From positions 31,676-95,675 of the forward strand of contig NZ_BAED01000064.1 of NCBI RefSeq assembly GCF_000241345.1: 64,000 nucleotides of DNA. Direction: 5' to 3'. This document shows, piece by piece, positions 43,225 through 51,763 of this stretch. The notes below the pieces were generated by a model. That model had not been told where the DNA came from and did no database searches. It worked only from the letters and a program-made list of their open reading frames with translations. The first letter of the stretch is position 1, and every line of letters starts with the position of its first letter. The stretch is from Gordonia amarae NBRC 15530 (GTDB lineage: Bacteria > Actinomycetota > Actinomycetes > Mycobacteriales > Mycobacteriaceae). The position numbers were made by a program, and so were the translations under genes.

Positions 43225-44252
43225 GCGTGCGACCGGACGGCATCGGCGTCGGCGGCTGCTTCGTCGTCGTGGAGCGGCGGCGCGTCGTGGTGTCGGTGCT
43301 GCTCGTCGTCGCGCTGCTCGCCGCGCTGGCCGTGGCGCTGATGTTCGGTGAGGAAACGCTGTGGCCGCGACAGCTTGTCGACGTCCTGTCGGGCGGCGGC
43401 ACCCGGGGTGACCGGACCCTGCTGCTCGACCTGCGCGCCAACCGGGTGATCGTGGCGGCGCTGGCCGGGGCGGCGCTCGGTGTCGCGGGGGCGGTGATGC
43501 AGTCGGTGACCCGCAACCCGCTCGCCAGCCCCGACATCCTCGGCATCAGCGCCGGCGCCTCGGCGGGGGCGGTCATCGTGATCGTCGCCAACGACGGCGT
43601 GCTCGACGGCAAGAGCTGGGCCGCCCCGGTGGGCGCGATCGTCGGGGGACTGGTGATCGCCGCGGGGATCGCCGCGTTCTCCGTCGGCATGGACCCGTTG
43701 CGGCTGGTCCTGGCCGGTATCGCGCTGTCGTCACTGTGCGGTGCGATCGTCACCTACCTGGTCGCGATCGCCGACCCGGAGGTGGCCGCGCACGCCTACA
43801 TCTGGTTGTCGGCGTCGCTGGCCGGCCGCGAGGCCGAACACATCTGGCCCGTCGCGACCGCGCTCGTGCCGGCGATCGCGGTGATCGTCCCGCTGTCGCG
43901 GCGGGCGAGCATGCTGTCGCTGGGTGCGGTCCGCGCCCATTCTCTCGGCGTGCCGGTGGCGCGCACCGAACGCGGGCTGCTCCTGGTCTCGGTGCTGCTC
44001 ACGTCGCTGGCGACGGCCGCGACCGGCCCGATCGGCTTCGTCGCGTTCGTGGCGCCGCAGATCACCGCCCGCCTGACGCGCACCGCGTCACCGCCTTTGG
44101 TGGTGTCGGGCTTGACCGGTGCGACGCTGGTGCTGTGCGCCGACGCCGCGGCCCGCACGATCCTGCCGTGGAGCGCCCCGATCGGCGCGGTGACTTCGGC
44201 GCTCGGTGCCCCGATCCTCATCTACTTCCTGTGGAGGGCTGTCCGTGTCTGA
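43221..44252 (+). CDS. Iron-siderophore ABC transporter permease 2 (FecCD family)
   Basis: This 343-residue polytopic permease starts at ATG 43221, overlapping the previous stop (ATGA). The conserved LRANRVIVAALAGAALGVAGAVMQSVTRNPLASPDILGISAGAS region, GPIGFVAFVAPQI and the C-terminal APILIYFLWR are typical of the second FecCD subunit. It forms the heterodimeric channel with the first permease. It overlaps the ATPase gene by 8 bp. Intact. Confidence 0.92.
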   Translation: MSVRPDGIGVGGCFVVVERRRVVVSVLLVVALLAALAVALMFGEETLWPRQLVDVLSGGGTRGDRTLLLDLRANRVIVAALAGAALGVAGAVMQSVTRNPLASPDILGISAGASAGAVIVIVANDGVLDGKSWAAPVGAIVGGLVIAAGIAAFSVGMDPLRLVLAGIALSSLCGAIVTYLVAIADPEVAAHAYIWLSASLAGREAEHIWPVATALVPAIAVIVPLSRRASMLSLGAVRAHSLGVPVARTERGLLLVSVLLTSLATAATGPIGFVAFVAPQITARLTRTASPPLVVSGLTGATLVLCADAAARTILPWSAPIGAVTSALGAPILIYFLWRAVRV

Positions 44253-45051
44253 TGCTGTTCTTTCCGGACCCGCGCTGACCGCCGAGGGCGTCCGGGTCGG
44301 GTACCGCGACAAGGTGGTGCTCGACGACCTCACCGTGCACATCCCCGAGGGTTCGCTGACGATGATCATCGGCCCCAACGGTTGCGGAAAGTCCACGCTG
44401 CTGCACACTTTCGCCCGCATCCTCACCCCGACAGCCGGCCGGGTGCTGCTCGGCGGGCGCGAGGTGGGGGCGTTCGGGGCCAAGGAGTTCGCCCGGGAAC
44501 TGTCGCTGCTGCCGCAGAGCGCGATCGTCCCGTCGGGCGTGCGGGTGTCGGCGATGGTGGGCCGCGGCCGCTACCCGTATCAGCGGCTGCTGCACCAGTG
44601 GAGCGACGCGGACACCCGGGCGGTGGAACGGGCGATGGCGGCGACCGGCGTCGACGGGTTCGCGGGCGCGATGATCGATGAACTGTCCGGCGGCCAGCGC
44701 CAACGGGTGTGGCTCGCGATGCTGCTGGCGCAGGAGACAGACGTGATGTTGCTCGACGAACCGACGTCGTACCTCGACATCGCCAACCAGTACGAGCTGC
44801 TGGAACTGATGCGGACCCAGCACGACGAGGGCAAAACCCAGGTGGTGGTGTTGCACGATCTCGCGCAGGCAGCCCGGTACGCTTCCCATCTCATCGTGAT
44901 GGACGCCGGGCGCGTGGTGGCCACCGGTACACCGCACGAGATCATCACCGAGGACCTGCTGCGCGACGTGTTCCAGCTGCCGGCGCTGGTGGCGCCCGAC
45001 CCGATCAGCGGTACACCTGCCGTGTATCCCCTTGACCCCCGGGATCTTTGA
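44245..45051 (+). CDS. Iron-siderophore ABC transporter ATP-binding protein
   Basis: This 268-residue FecE/FhuC-type ATPase starts at GTG 44245 with GGAGGG six bases upstream. Walker A GPNGCGKST near 42, Q-loop LLPQSAIVPSGV, signature LSGGQRQR near 152, Walker B VMLLDEPTSYLD and H-loop VVLHD are intact. It energises the two permeases and the lipoprotein at 41132. It is the last gene of the iron operon, followed by a hairpin. Confidence 0.94.
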   Translation: MSDAVLSGPALTAEGVRVGYRDKVVLDDLTVHIPEGSLTMIIGPNGCGKSTLLHTFARILTPTAGRVLLGGREVGAFGAKEFARELSLLPQSAIVPSGVRVSAMVGRGRYPYQRLLHQWSDADTRAVERAMAATGVDGFAGAMIDELSGGQRQRVWLAMLLAQETDVMLLDEPTSYLDIANQYELLELMRTQHDEGKTQVVVLHDLAQAARYASHLIVMDAGRVVATGTPHEIITEDLLRDVFQLPALVAPDPISGTPAVYPLDPRDL

Positions 45052-45069
45052 TCCCCGGTTTTCTCGGGG
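45037..45069 (+). terminator. Possible terminator after the iron transporter operon
   Basis: Overlapping hairpins: CCGGGATC-TTT-GATCCCCGG (one bulge) followed by TTTTC, and CCCCGG-TTTTCT-CGGGG. They start within the last codons of the ATPase gene, 70 bp before lysX. Confidence 0.4.
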
Positions 45070-45132
45070 TCCGCACAGGTTTCTGCGAATATCCTGGGCC
45101 TGGTGACCACTCCGACAGACCGCTGAACCGAC

Positions 45133-48100
45133 GTGACCGGCACCGCACCCCCAGAAGGCCGCTCGCGCACCGCTGTTCGCACGTGGCGCGTGCCACGGAT
45201 CTCGCCGGTCGCACGTGACCGCTTTGCCGAATTTGTCGCGACCATCGTCAGCAGGATGCTGACCGGCGCGGGCTTCCTGTCGTTGATCGAGATCGTCACC
45301 CGCGACTGGCGGCCTGTCGACTATCTGACCGACGCCCTCAACGTGATCGGTATCCCCGCCGACCGCAGCCTGTACGTGGCGCTCCTGGTGTTCGTCCTCG
45401 CCGGTGCGATCCGCCGCCGATTCGTCGTCGCCTATGCGGTGCTGATGGTGTTGCAGCTGCTCAACCTGATAAGTCTCGTGGTGATCGTCTATCGCGCCGA
45501 ACACGGCTACGACCACTACCACGTATACGAGACATGGCACGAACGGTCGCCGATCGCCTGGACGGCGCTGGGCGCCGGGATCATCGCGGCGCTGGCGCTG
45601 GCGCTGTCGCGGCGGGCCTTCACGGCGCGGCTGGCCGGCGGTTCGATCCCGGCCGCGCTGGGAGTGTTCGCCGCGGGAATGACCGTATCGTGGCTCGTCG
45701 CGATCAGCCTCACCGGCATCGCACCTCATCACCTACACGGGTTGCGCGAAAAGCTCCACTGGTCGGTGCTGGCAACGCTGGGTGATCACGTTGCCCCGCA
45801 CGCCCCGTATTTTCACGGCCATCAGGGGTCGCACTGGGTGTTCACCGTCGTCGGCATCACCTCCGCCATCGCGCTGATTCTGGCGTTGCTGGTGCTCTCG
45901 CGGGCCAACCATTCCAACCAGTTCCTCTCGCGCGAGGACGAGTTGGACGTCCGCCGGTTGCTGGCCCGCTACAGCGAGGACGATTCGCTCGGCTACTTCG
46001 CCACCCGCCGTGACAAGAGCGTGGTGTTCTCTCCCGATCGTCGCGCCGCTGTGCTGTTCCGGGTGGTCGGCAGTGTCAGCGTCGCCGGCGCCGACCCGGT
46101 CGGCGACCGGGAATCGTGGGCCGCGGCCGTCGATGCCTGGCTGCTCAACTGCCGGGAGCACGGCGTACACGCGGTGGTCCTGGCGGCCGGCGACCACGGT
46201 GCACAGGTGTATCGGCACGCCGGGCTGCGCACCCTTGACATGGGCGATGAGGCGATCATCGATGTCGGCTCGTTCACGGTGCGCGGACCGGCGATGAAAC
46301 CGGTCCGGCAGGCGGTCAACCGGGTCGCGGCCGCCGGGTACACCGCCAGGGTGCGCCGGCATCGGGAACTGACCGACGCCGAGGTGACCACGATCGCCGG
46401 GCTGGCCGAACAATGGCGCGGCGAGGATGTCGAACGTGGCTTCTCGATGGCACTCAACCGGTTCGGCGACCCCGTCGACGGCAACTGTGTGCTGATCACC
46501 GCACACGGCCCCGACGGCCGCATCCGTGGTCTGCTGTCGTTTGTGCCATGGGGCTTGCGCGGCATCTCGCTCGATCTCATGCGCCGCGACCGGGACGGCG
46601 ACAACGGCGTCATCGAGTTTCTCGTGGTCCGCATGATCGAGCACTGCCGAAGCGCCGGGATCAGCCGGATCTCACTGAACTTCGCGATGTTCCGGTCGGT
46701 GTACGCCAACGCCGACAAGGTGGGCGCCGGTCCCATCACCCGCGGCGTCGACGCCGTCCTGGATTTCGCGTCGCGCTTCTATCAGCTCAATCAGCTGTAC
46801 CGGTCCAACCAGAAGTACCGGCCCACCTGGGTGCCGCGGATCATGTGTTACCAGCCACCGCTGTCGGTTGTCCGGGCGGCGCTGGCCGGCGGAATCGCCG
46901 AGGGTTTTGTGCCGAAGCTCGGCCCGGCCGTGCTTACCGGCCCCGGCGTCCCCGAAGACCAGGAGATCCGCGCCGACAGCGAGTTCCTGTCGGCGGTCGC
47001 GGCCATCGAGACCGAACAGCGGCGTCGCCCTCTCCCGGATCGGCGACCCGGTGACCAGCAGCGGGCCCGGCTGGCGAAGATCGGTATGCTCGACGCGCTG
47101 AGTATGTCGTCGTATCCGCCCGGCGTCACCCGGGACGCGGATATCGCCGGTGTGCGTGCGGGTTTCGCCGAACTGCCCCCCGATACCGAGACCGGCGTCG
47201 TGGTTTCGGTGGTCGGACGGGCTCGCGGGGTCCGCGACTTCGGCGGACTGGTGTTCGTCGACCTCGCCGAGTCGGGTGCCAGGATTCAGGCGATGTTCGA
47301 TGCGGCACAGTCTGATCCAGGCGCGCATACCGCGTTGCGGGTCGGTGTCGACATCGGTGACCTGATCAGCGTGACCGGGCAGGTGTGCACCACACGCACC
47401 GGCGAACTGTCGATTCTGGTGCGGCGCTGGCAGATGGCCGCCAAGTGCATCAGCCCGGTGCCGGCGCCGGGAGCGGAGCTGACCGACGAGGTACGCACCC
47501 GCAACCGGACATTGGAGCTGCTCACCGACTTCTCAGCGACGGAACTGCTTGTCCAACGCTCGTGTGGGGTGTTGGCGCTGCGGAACACGTTGCAGGAAGC
47601 CGGATTTCTCGAGGTGGAGACGCCGATCCTGCAGACCGTGCACGGCGGCGCCGCGGCGCACCCGTTCACCACCCACATCAACGCCTACGATATGCCGCTG
47701 ACGCTGCGGATCGCGCCCGAGCTCTATCTCAAACGCCTTGTCGTCGCGGGTATGCCACGGATCTATGAACTCGGCCGCAACTTCCGTAACGAGGGCGCCG
47801 ACGCCACCCATAATCCCGAGTTCACCGCATTGGAGGTGTACCAGGCCTACGCCGACTACCGGGTGATGGCCCGGCTTGCCCGGGAGCTGATCGTGGCCGC
47901 GGCGGTTGCCGTCAACGGCGCACCGGTCGCCAAGCGCCGCGGCGGCACCGTCGACCTCACCGGTGAATGGCCGGAGATCACTGTGCACCAGGCAGTGTCA
48001 CTTGCCACCGGGGTACCGGTGACGGCCGGGACCGGCGCCGCTCAACTGGCCGAGATCTGTCGGGACCACACGGTGGAGGTCGCTCCGGATGCCTCCGCCG

Positions 48101-48516
48101 GTCAGCTGGTGATGAAACTGTATGAAGCGCTGGTGGAAAAGCAGACGGTGACGCCCACCTTCTACTACGACTTCCCTGTTGAGGTCTCGCCACTCGCCCG
48201 CCCGCACCGCGACGACCCGCGGCTGACAGAGCATTGGGATCTGGTCGCTTTCGGTGCTGAAGTGGGTACGGCCTATTCGGAACTGACCGACCCCGTCGAT
48301 CAGGGTGAGCGTCTGCTGGCGCAGTCGTTCGCCGCGGCGGGCGGCGATCCGGAGGCGATGGCCTTCGACGACGATTTCGTACGGGCCCTCGGTTACGGCA
48401 TGCCGCCGACCGGTGGGCTCGGGCTCGGGGTCGATCGGCTGATGATGATGCTCACCGATGTACCGATCCGCAGAACCCTGACCTTCCCATTCGTCAAACC
48501 GCTCGACAACACCTGA
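45133..48516 (+). CDS. lysX: Bifunctional lysylphosphatidylglycerol synthase/lysine--tRNA ligase
   Basis: This 1,127-residue fusion has six or so membrane helices in the first 260 residues and an MprF-type DUF2156 acyltransferase domain (about 275-590). An OB-fold anticodon domain (about 670-780) and a class II lysyl-tRNA synthetase core follow, with motif 2 ELGRNFRNEGADATHNPEFT near 878 and motif 3 GLGLGVDRLMMML near 1098. It charges tRNA-Lys and transfers lysine to phosphatidylglycerol, lowering membrane charge and protecting against cationic peptides. This is the arrangement of mycobacterial LysX. The start is GTG 45133, without an obvious SD. A separate housekeeping LysRS should exist elsewhere. 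Confidence 0.94.
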   Translation: MTGTAPPEGRSRTAVRTWRVPRISPVARDRFAEFVATIVSRMLTGAGFLSLIEIVTRDWRPVDYLTDALNVIGIPADRSLYVALLVFVLAGAIRRRFVVAYAVLMVLQLLNLISLVVIVYRAEHGYDHYHVYETWHERSPIAWTALGAGIIAALALALSRRAFTARLAGGSIPAALGVFAAGMTVSWLVAISLTGIAPHHLHGLREKLHWSVLATLGDHVAPHAPYFHGHQGSHWVFTVVGITSAIALILALLVLSRANHSNQFLSREDELDVRRLLARYSEDDSLGYFATRRDKSVVFSPDRRAAVLFRVVGSVSVAGADPVGDRESWAAAVDAWLLNCREHGVHAVVLAAGDHGAQVYRHAGLRTLDMGDEAIIDVGSFTVRGPAMKPVRQAVNRVAAAGYTARVRRHRELTDAEVTTIAGLAEQWRGEDVERGFSMALNRFGDPVDGNCVLITAHGPDGRIRGLLSFVPWGLRGISLDLMRRDRDGDNGVIEFLVVRMIEHCRSAGISRISLNFAMFRSVYANADKVGAGPITRGVDAVLDFASRFYQLNQLYRSNQKYRPTWVPRIMCYQPPLSVVRAALAGGIAEGFVPKLGPAVLTGPGVPEDQEIRADSEFLSAVAAIETEQRRRPLPDRRPGDQQRARLAKIGMLDALSMSSYPPGVTRDADIAGVRAGFAELPPDTETGVVVSVVGRARGVRDFGGLVFVDLAESGARIQAMFDAAQSDPGAHTALRVGVDIGDLISVTGQVCTTRTGELSILVRRWQMAAKCISPVPAPGAELTDEVRTRNRTLELLTDFSATELLVQRSCGVLALRNTLQEAGFLEVETPILQTVHGGAAAHPFTTHINAYDMPLTLRIAPELYLKRLVVAGMPRIYELGRNFRNEGADATHNPEFTALEVYQAYADYRVMARLARELIVAAAVAVNGAPVAKRRGGTVDLTGEWPEITVHQAVSLATGVPVTAGTGAAQLAEICRDHTVEVAPDASAGQLVMKLYEALVEKQTVTPTFYYDFPVEVSPLARPHRDDPRLTEHWDLVAFGAEVGTAYSELTDPVDQGERLLAQSFAAAGGDPEAMAFDDDFVRALGYGMPPTGGLGLGVDRLMMMLTDVPIRRTLTFPFVKPLDNT

Positions 48517-48526
48517 CGCCGGGCCG

Positions 48527-51500
48527 TCACACGCAGGTCCTGCGGATCGTGACGGCGTCGCCGGGCCGGCAGAACACCAGCTCCAGACGTCCCACACGTT
48601 CACCCGTGGCTTGCCCGATCATGTCCGCGTAAATCGACAACTGCGTCCAGTACGCCTCGATTGTCGACTGCTTGACGCCCACGTCGGTCTTGTAGTCGAC
48701 GATGACGAGGGTGCCGTCGTCGTCGCGATACACCAGGTCGGCGATACCCTCGACCACCGTCACCCCGTCGGGGGCGATCCCGGCGAGTTGCATCTCCTGC
48801 CAGTGCGGCCGGAGTGCCGCACGCCGCACGGGTTCGGCCTCGATCGCCGAACAGGCCAGGGCCACAAAGAAGTCCTGATCCTCGAAGTCATTGGCGGCGG
48901 CTACATTGCGGGCGGTCTCGCGGAAGGTGTCGTCGGCGCCGTCGGCGAGGGACACCGCTTCCAGGACCGCGTGCAGGGCGGTGCCGAGATTCTTGCCGTG
49001 GTCCTTGCTCGCGGTGCCGCCCGCGACGGGTGTGGGCTCACCCCGCGCGACGAGGCCGCCCGTCGTATAGCTGTCGAGTAGCTTTGTGGCGGTATCGGTT
49101 TCGGGGTGTGCGATATACGTCGCCGAATACGACGACCGGCGCGCCGACAACTCGGCGATCCGTTCGGTCTCGGCCGTCCAGTCGTCCCAGCTCTGGTGTT
49201 CGCCGACCGTGGGTGCGTCCTCCTCGTGGCGACGGGCCTCGACGAGTTCGGGCATGACGTTCTCGACACCGTCGAGGCCGGCGGCGAGGATCGAACCCCA
49301 GCAGCTCCGGGACCCGATATACCCGGATACCGCGAGATGACTCTCGGCGCGGGTGCAGGCCACGTAGAGCAGCCGGATCTTCTCGGCCTGGATATGCGCG
49401 GCTTCCATTGCCTCAGCGGCCTTGTACCCTGACGTGCGCACCGTGGCGCTCGCGTAAGCATGCAGCGTGTCGGCCGAATCCCACAGCACGGGTTCGGGAT
49501 CATTCCGGAATCCGCCGCTCATCCCGGCGACGATCACCATCGGGAATTGCAGCCCCTTCGCGGCGTGAATGGTCATGATGCGCACCGCGTTCACCCCGAT
49601 CTCGGGGAGCACGGCCTCGGCGACACGGGCGTTCTCGTCGGCCTGGGTGGCCGCCCAGTCGAGGTAATCGCGCAGGCTGCCCCGGTCCTCGGCATACCAG
49701 GCGTGGGCCTGGTCGATGACGAACCGCAGCCGCCGCCACACGTCCCGATGCCGGGGCGAATCCATCGACACCTCGAACACCCGCCGGTCGGCGGCCAGCC
49801 GCGACAGCAGGTCGCCCGGGTTGAGGTCGCCGAGCCGCGCCGCCACCTCCCGCAGATAGCCGAACGCGTGCGCGACCGGTGAATCCTCCTGTCCTTCCGG
49901 CGGGTCGAGGTGAATGATCCACTTGCCGCCCGCTTTTCGCCAGCGCAGCAGGTCGTCGTCGCCGCACCCGAACAGCGGGGTACGCAGGGCGGCGACGATG
50001 GCCGCCGAGTCGGCGGTGTTGGCCAGTGCCCGGCAGGTGGTCAGCAGGTCGTGCACCTCCTGCGTCGAATACACCAGACTCGATGCCTCGGAACGGAACT
50101 CGATGCCGGCGGCGTCGAGACTCTTCTCCAGGAACGGCAGCACCGCACGCGACGGGATGAGGATGCAGATGTCGCTCCACCGCAGTGGCACATGATCGTA
50201 ATCGTCTTCGCCCCTGTACTTTTCGTGACACCAGCCGGTCCCGGTGGCGGTGGCGATGATGCGGGCCACGTCCCGTGCCTCTCGGGTGCGCGGAATCTCG
50301 GCCTTGCTCAGGTTCAGTTCCTCGACGGTGGGTTCGCTGTCGTCAGAGAACACGAAAGGTGCCGGGCCCCAGAGCAACGGGGCCGGCTGCGGCCGGTCGG
50401 GCCGGGGGGCGAGTGCGACGTACTCGGGCTGTACATGCCCCTGTGTCACGATGAGGTTGCCGAACACCTCGTTCACCCAGTCGATGACGGTGCGGGTGGA
50501 TCGGAAGTTGGTGGTCAACTGCACCACATCGGCAGCCGGAACCTGTTCGCGGGCACCCATATACGCTGCAATATCAGCGCGGCGGAAGCGGTAGATCGAC
50601 TGCTTGGGGTCACCGACGGTGAACAGCCTCCCGGCCACGTCGACGGCTCCGGCCCCGGCGACGATGCGTCGGGCCAGGGTGAGCTGCAGCGGATCGGTGT
50701 CCTGGAACTCATCGAGCAGCACCCGCTGGTACCGCTCGTGCGCGGCGGCGGCCACGGCCGGATCCTTCAGCACCTTCGCTGCGTACACGAGCAGGTCGTG
50801 GAACTCCAGCCGCCCGGTGCGGCGCCGCTCGGCGGCCTCGTCAAGGATCAGCGTGGACAGATGATGGACCACGATGCGTAGCGCGCTGTCGAGGTAGTCG
50901 CCGACCACGTCGGCGATGACGGATTCTTTCAGGTTCTTGATGTCGGCTCTGATGTCTTTGGGAGCAACACCTTTCCACGCCGCGGCGCGGCCGACGTTGC
51001 CCGCCTTGGGGAGGTCGTTGGCGATTGCGATCCAGCCGAGGCTGTCGCCTTCCTCCTCCAGCTCCGTCTTCCACCGGCTCAGCTCGTGGAGCACCTGCAC
51101 CAGCCTGTCTTCCGGGTCGGTGCACCGGGAGGCGAGGGCGCAGATCCTGTCGGTCTCCCGGAGGATGACGTCGACGTCGGCTCCGGTCAGGTGACCCGGT
51201 CCGGTATCGGTGGTGAGCCGATCCCAGTTGCGGTCGAGACCGTCTGCCAGGGTACGCATCTGGTTGACCGACACCCCGGTGGCGATGATGATGTGCATGG
51301 CCTCGACAACTTCGTCGGGGGCATTGTCGGTGAAGAGGAGCTGCTGCATCCGTTCCCAGCGCCGCTGGAACGACAGCTGCGAACCCATGGCATCGACGAC
51401 CTCGATGCGTGGCGGCACCTTCGCTTCGAGGGGATGTTCGCTGATGATGCGGCTGGCGAAGCCGTGCAGGGTGCCGATGGCGGCGGTATCAAGCTGGAGC

Positions 51501-51763
51501 AGAGCCTTTTCCGCCTCGGGTGTGGCGTGTGTGGCCAGCTCGACACGGACCCGTTCGCGCAGTTCCGCCGCGGCTTTCTCGGTGAATGTGATCGCGGCGA
51601 TCCGGTCGAGCTCGATACCGTCGACCAGGACGAGCCGGCAGATCCGCTGCACCAGGGAATGAGTTTTGCCGCTGCCTGCCCCGGCCTCCACGAACAGCGT
51701 GGAGGTGGTGTCCTCGGTGATGCGGGTACGCGCGGCCTCGTCCGCAAGTCTCTCGTCGGTCAT
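48527..51763 (-). CDS. AddA-like UvrD helicase with C-terminal nuclease domain
   Basis: This 1,078-residue enzyme starts at ATG 51763; a much longer open frame upstream overlaps the partner gene and is ignored. SF1 helicase motifs: Walker A EAGAGSGKTHSL near 26, AITFTEKAAAELRERV, VLLDEFQDTDPLQ, VGDPKQSIYRFRRAD, TIHAAKGLQFPMV and YVACTRAE. The C-terminus carries a RecB-type nuclease motif (VEGIADLVYRDDDGTLVIVDYKTD near 1020). It is coupled to the nuclease gene upstream by a one-base TAATG overlap. The pair resembles AddAB and probably processes DNA ends for repair or destroys foreign DNA. It is not AdnAB, whose subunits are both helicases. Confidence 0.9.
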   Translation of the reverse strand: MTDERLADEAARTRITEDTTSTLFVEAGAGSGKTHSLVQRICRLVLVDGIELDRIAAITFTEKAAAELRERVRVELATHATPEAEKALLQLDTAAIGTLHGFASRIISEHPLEAKVPPRIEVVDAMGSQLSFQRRWERMQQLLFTDNAPDEVVEAMHIIIATGVSVNQMRTLADGLDRNWDRLTTDTGPGHLTGADVDVILRETDRICALASRCTDPEDRLVQVLHELSRWKTELEEEGDSLGWIAIANDLPKAGNVGRAAAWKGVAPKDIRADIKNLKESVIADVVGDYLDSALRIVVHHLSTLILDEAAERRRTGRLEFHDLLVYAAKVLKDPAVAAAAHERYQRVLLDEFQDTDPLQLTLARRIVAGAGAVDVAGRLFTVGDPKQSIYRFRRADIAAYMGAREQVPAADVVQLTTNFRSTRTVIDWVNEVFGNLIVTQGHVQPEYVALAPRPDRPQPAPLLWGPAPFVFSDDSEPTVEELNLSKAEIPRTREARDVARIIATATGTGWCHEKYRGEDDYDHVPLRWSDICILIPSRAVLPFLEKSLDAAGIEFRSEASSLVYSTQEVHDLLTTCRALANTADSAAIVAALRTPLFGCGDDDLLRWRKAGGKWIIHLDPPEGQEDSPVAHAFGYLREVAARLGDLNPGDLLSRLAADRRVFEVSMDSPRHRDVWRRLRFVIDQAHAWYAEDRGSLRDYLDWAATQADENARVAEAVLPEIGVNAVRIMTIHAAKGLQFPMVIVAGMSGGFRNDPEPVLWDSADTLHAYASATVRTSGYKAAEAMEAAHIQAEKIRLLYVACTRAESHLAVSGYIGSRSCWGSILAAGLDGVENVMPELVEARRHEEDAPTVGEHQSWDDWTAETERIAELSARRSSYSATYIAHPETDTATKLLDSYTTGGLVARGEPTPVAGGTASKDHGKNLGTALHAVLEAVSLADGADDTFRETARNVAAANDFEDQDFFVALACSAIEAEPVRRAALRPHWQEMQLAGIAPDGVTVVEGIADLVYRDDDGTLVIVDYKTDVGVKQSTIEAYWTQLSIYADMIGQATGERVGRLELVFCRPGDAVTIRRTCV

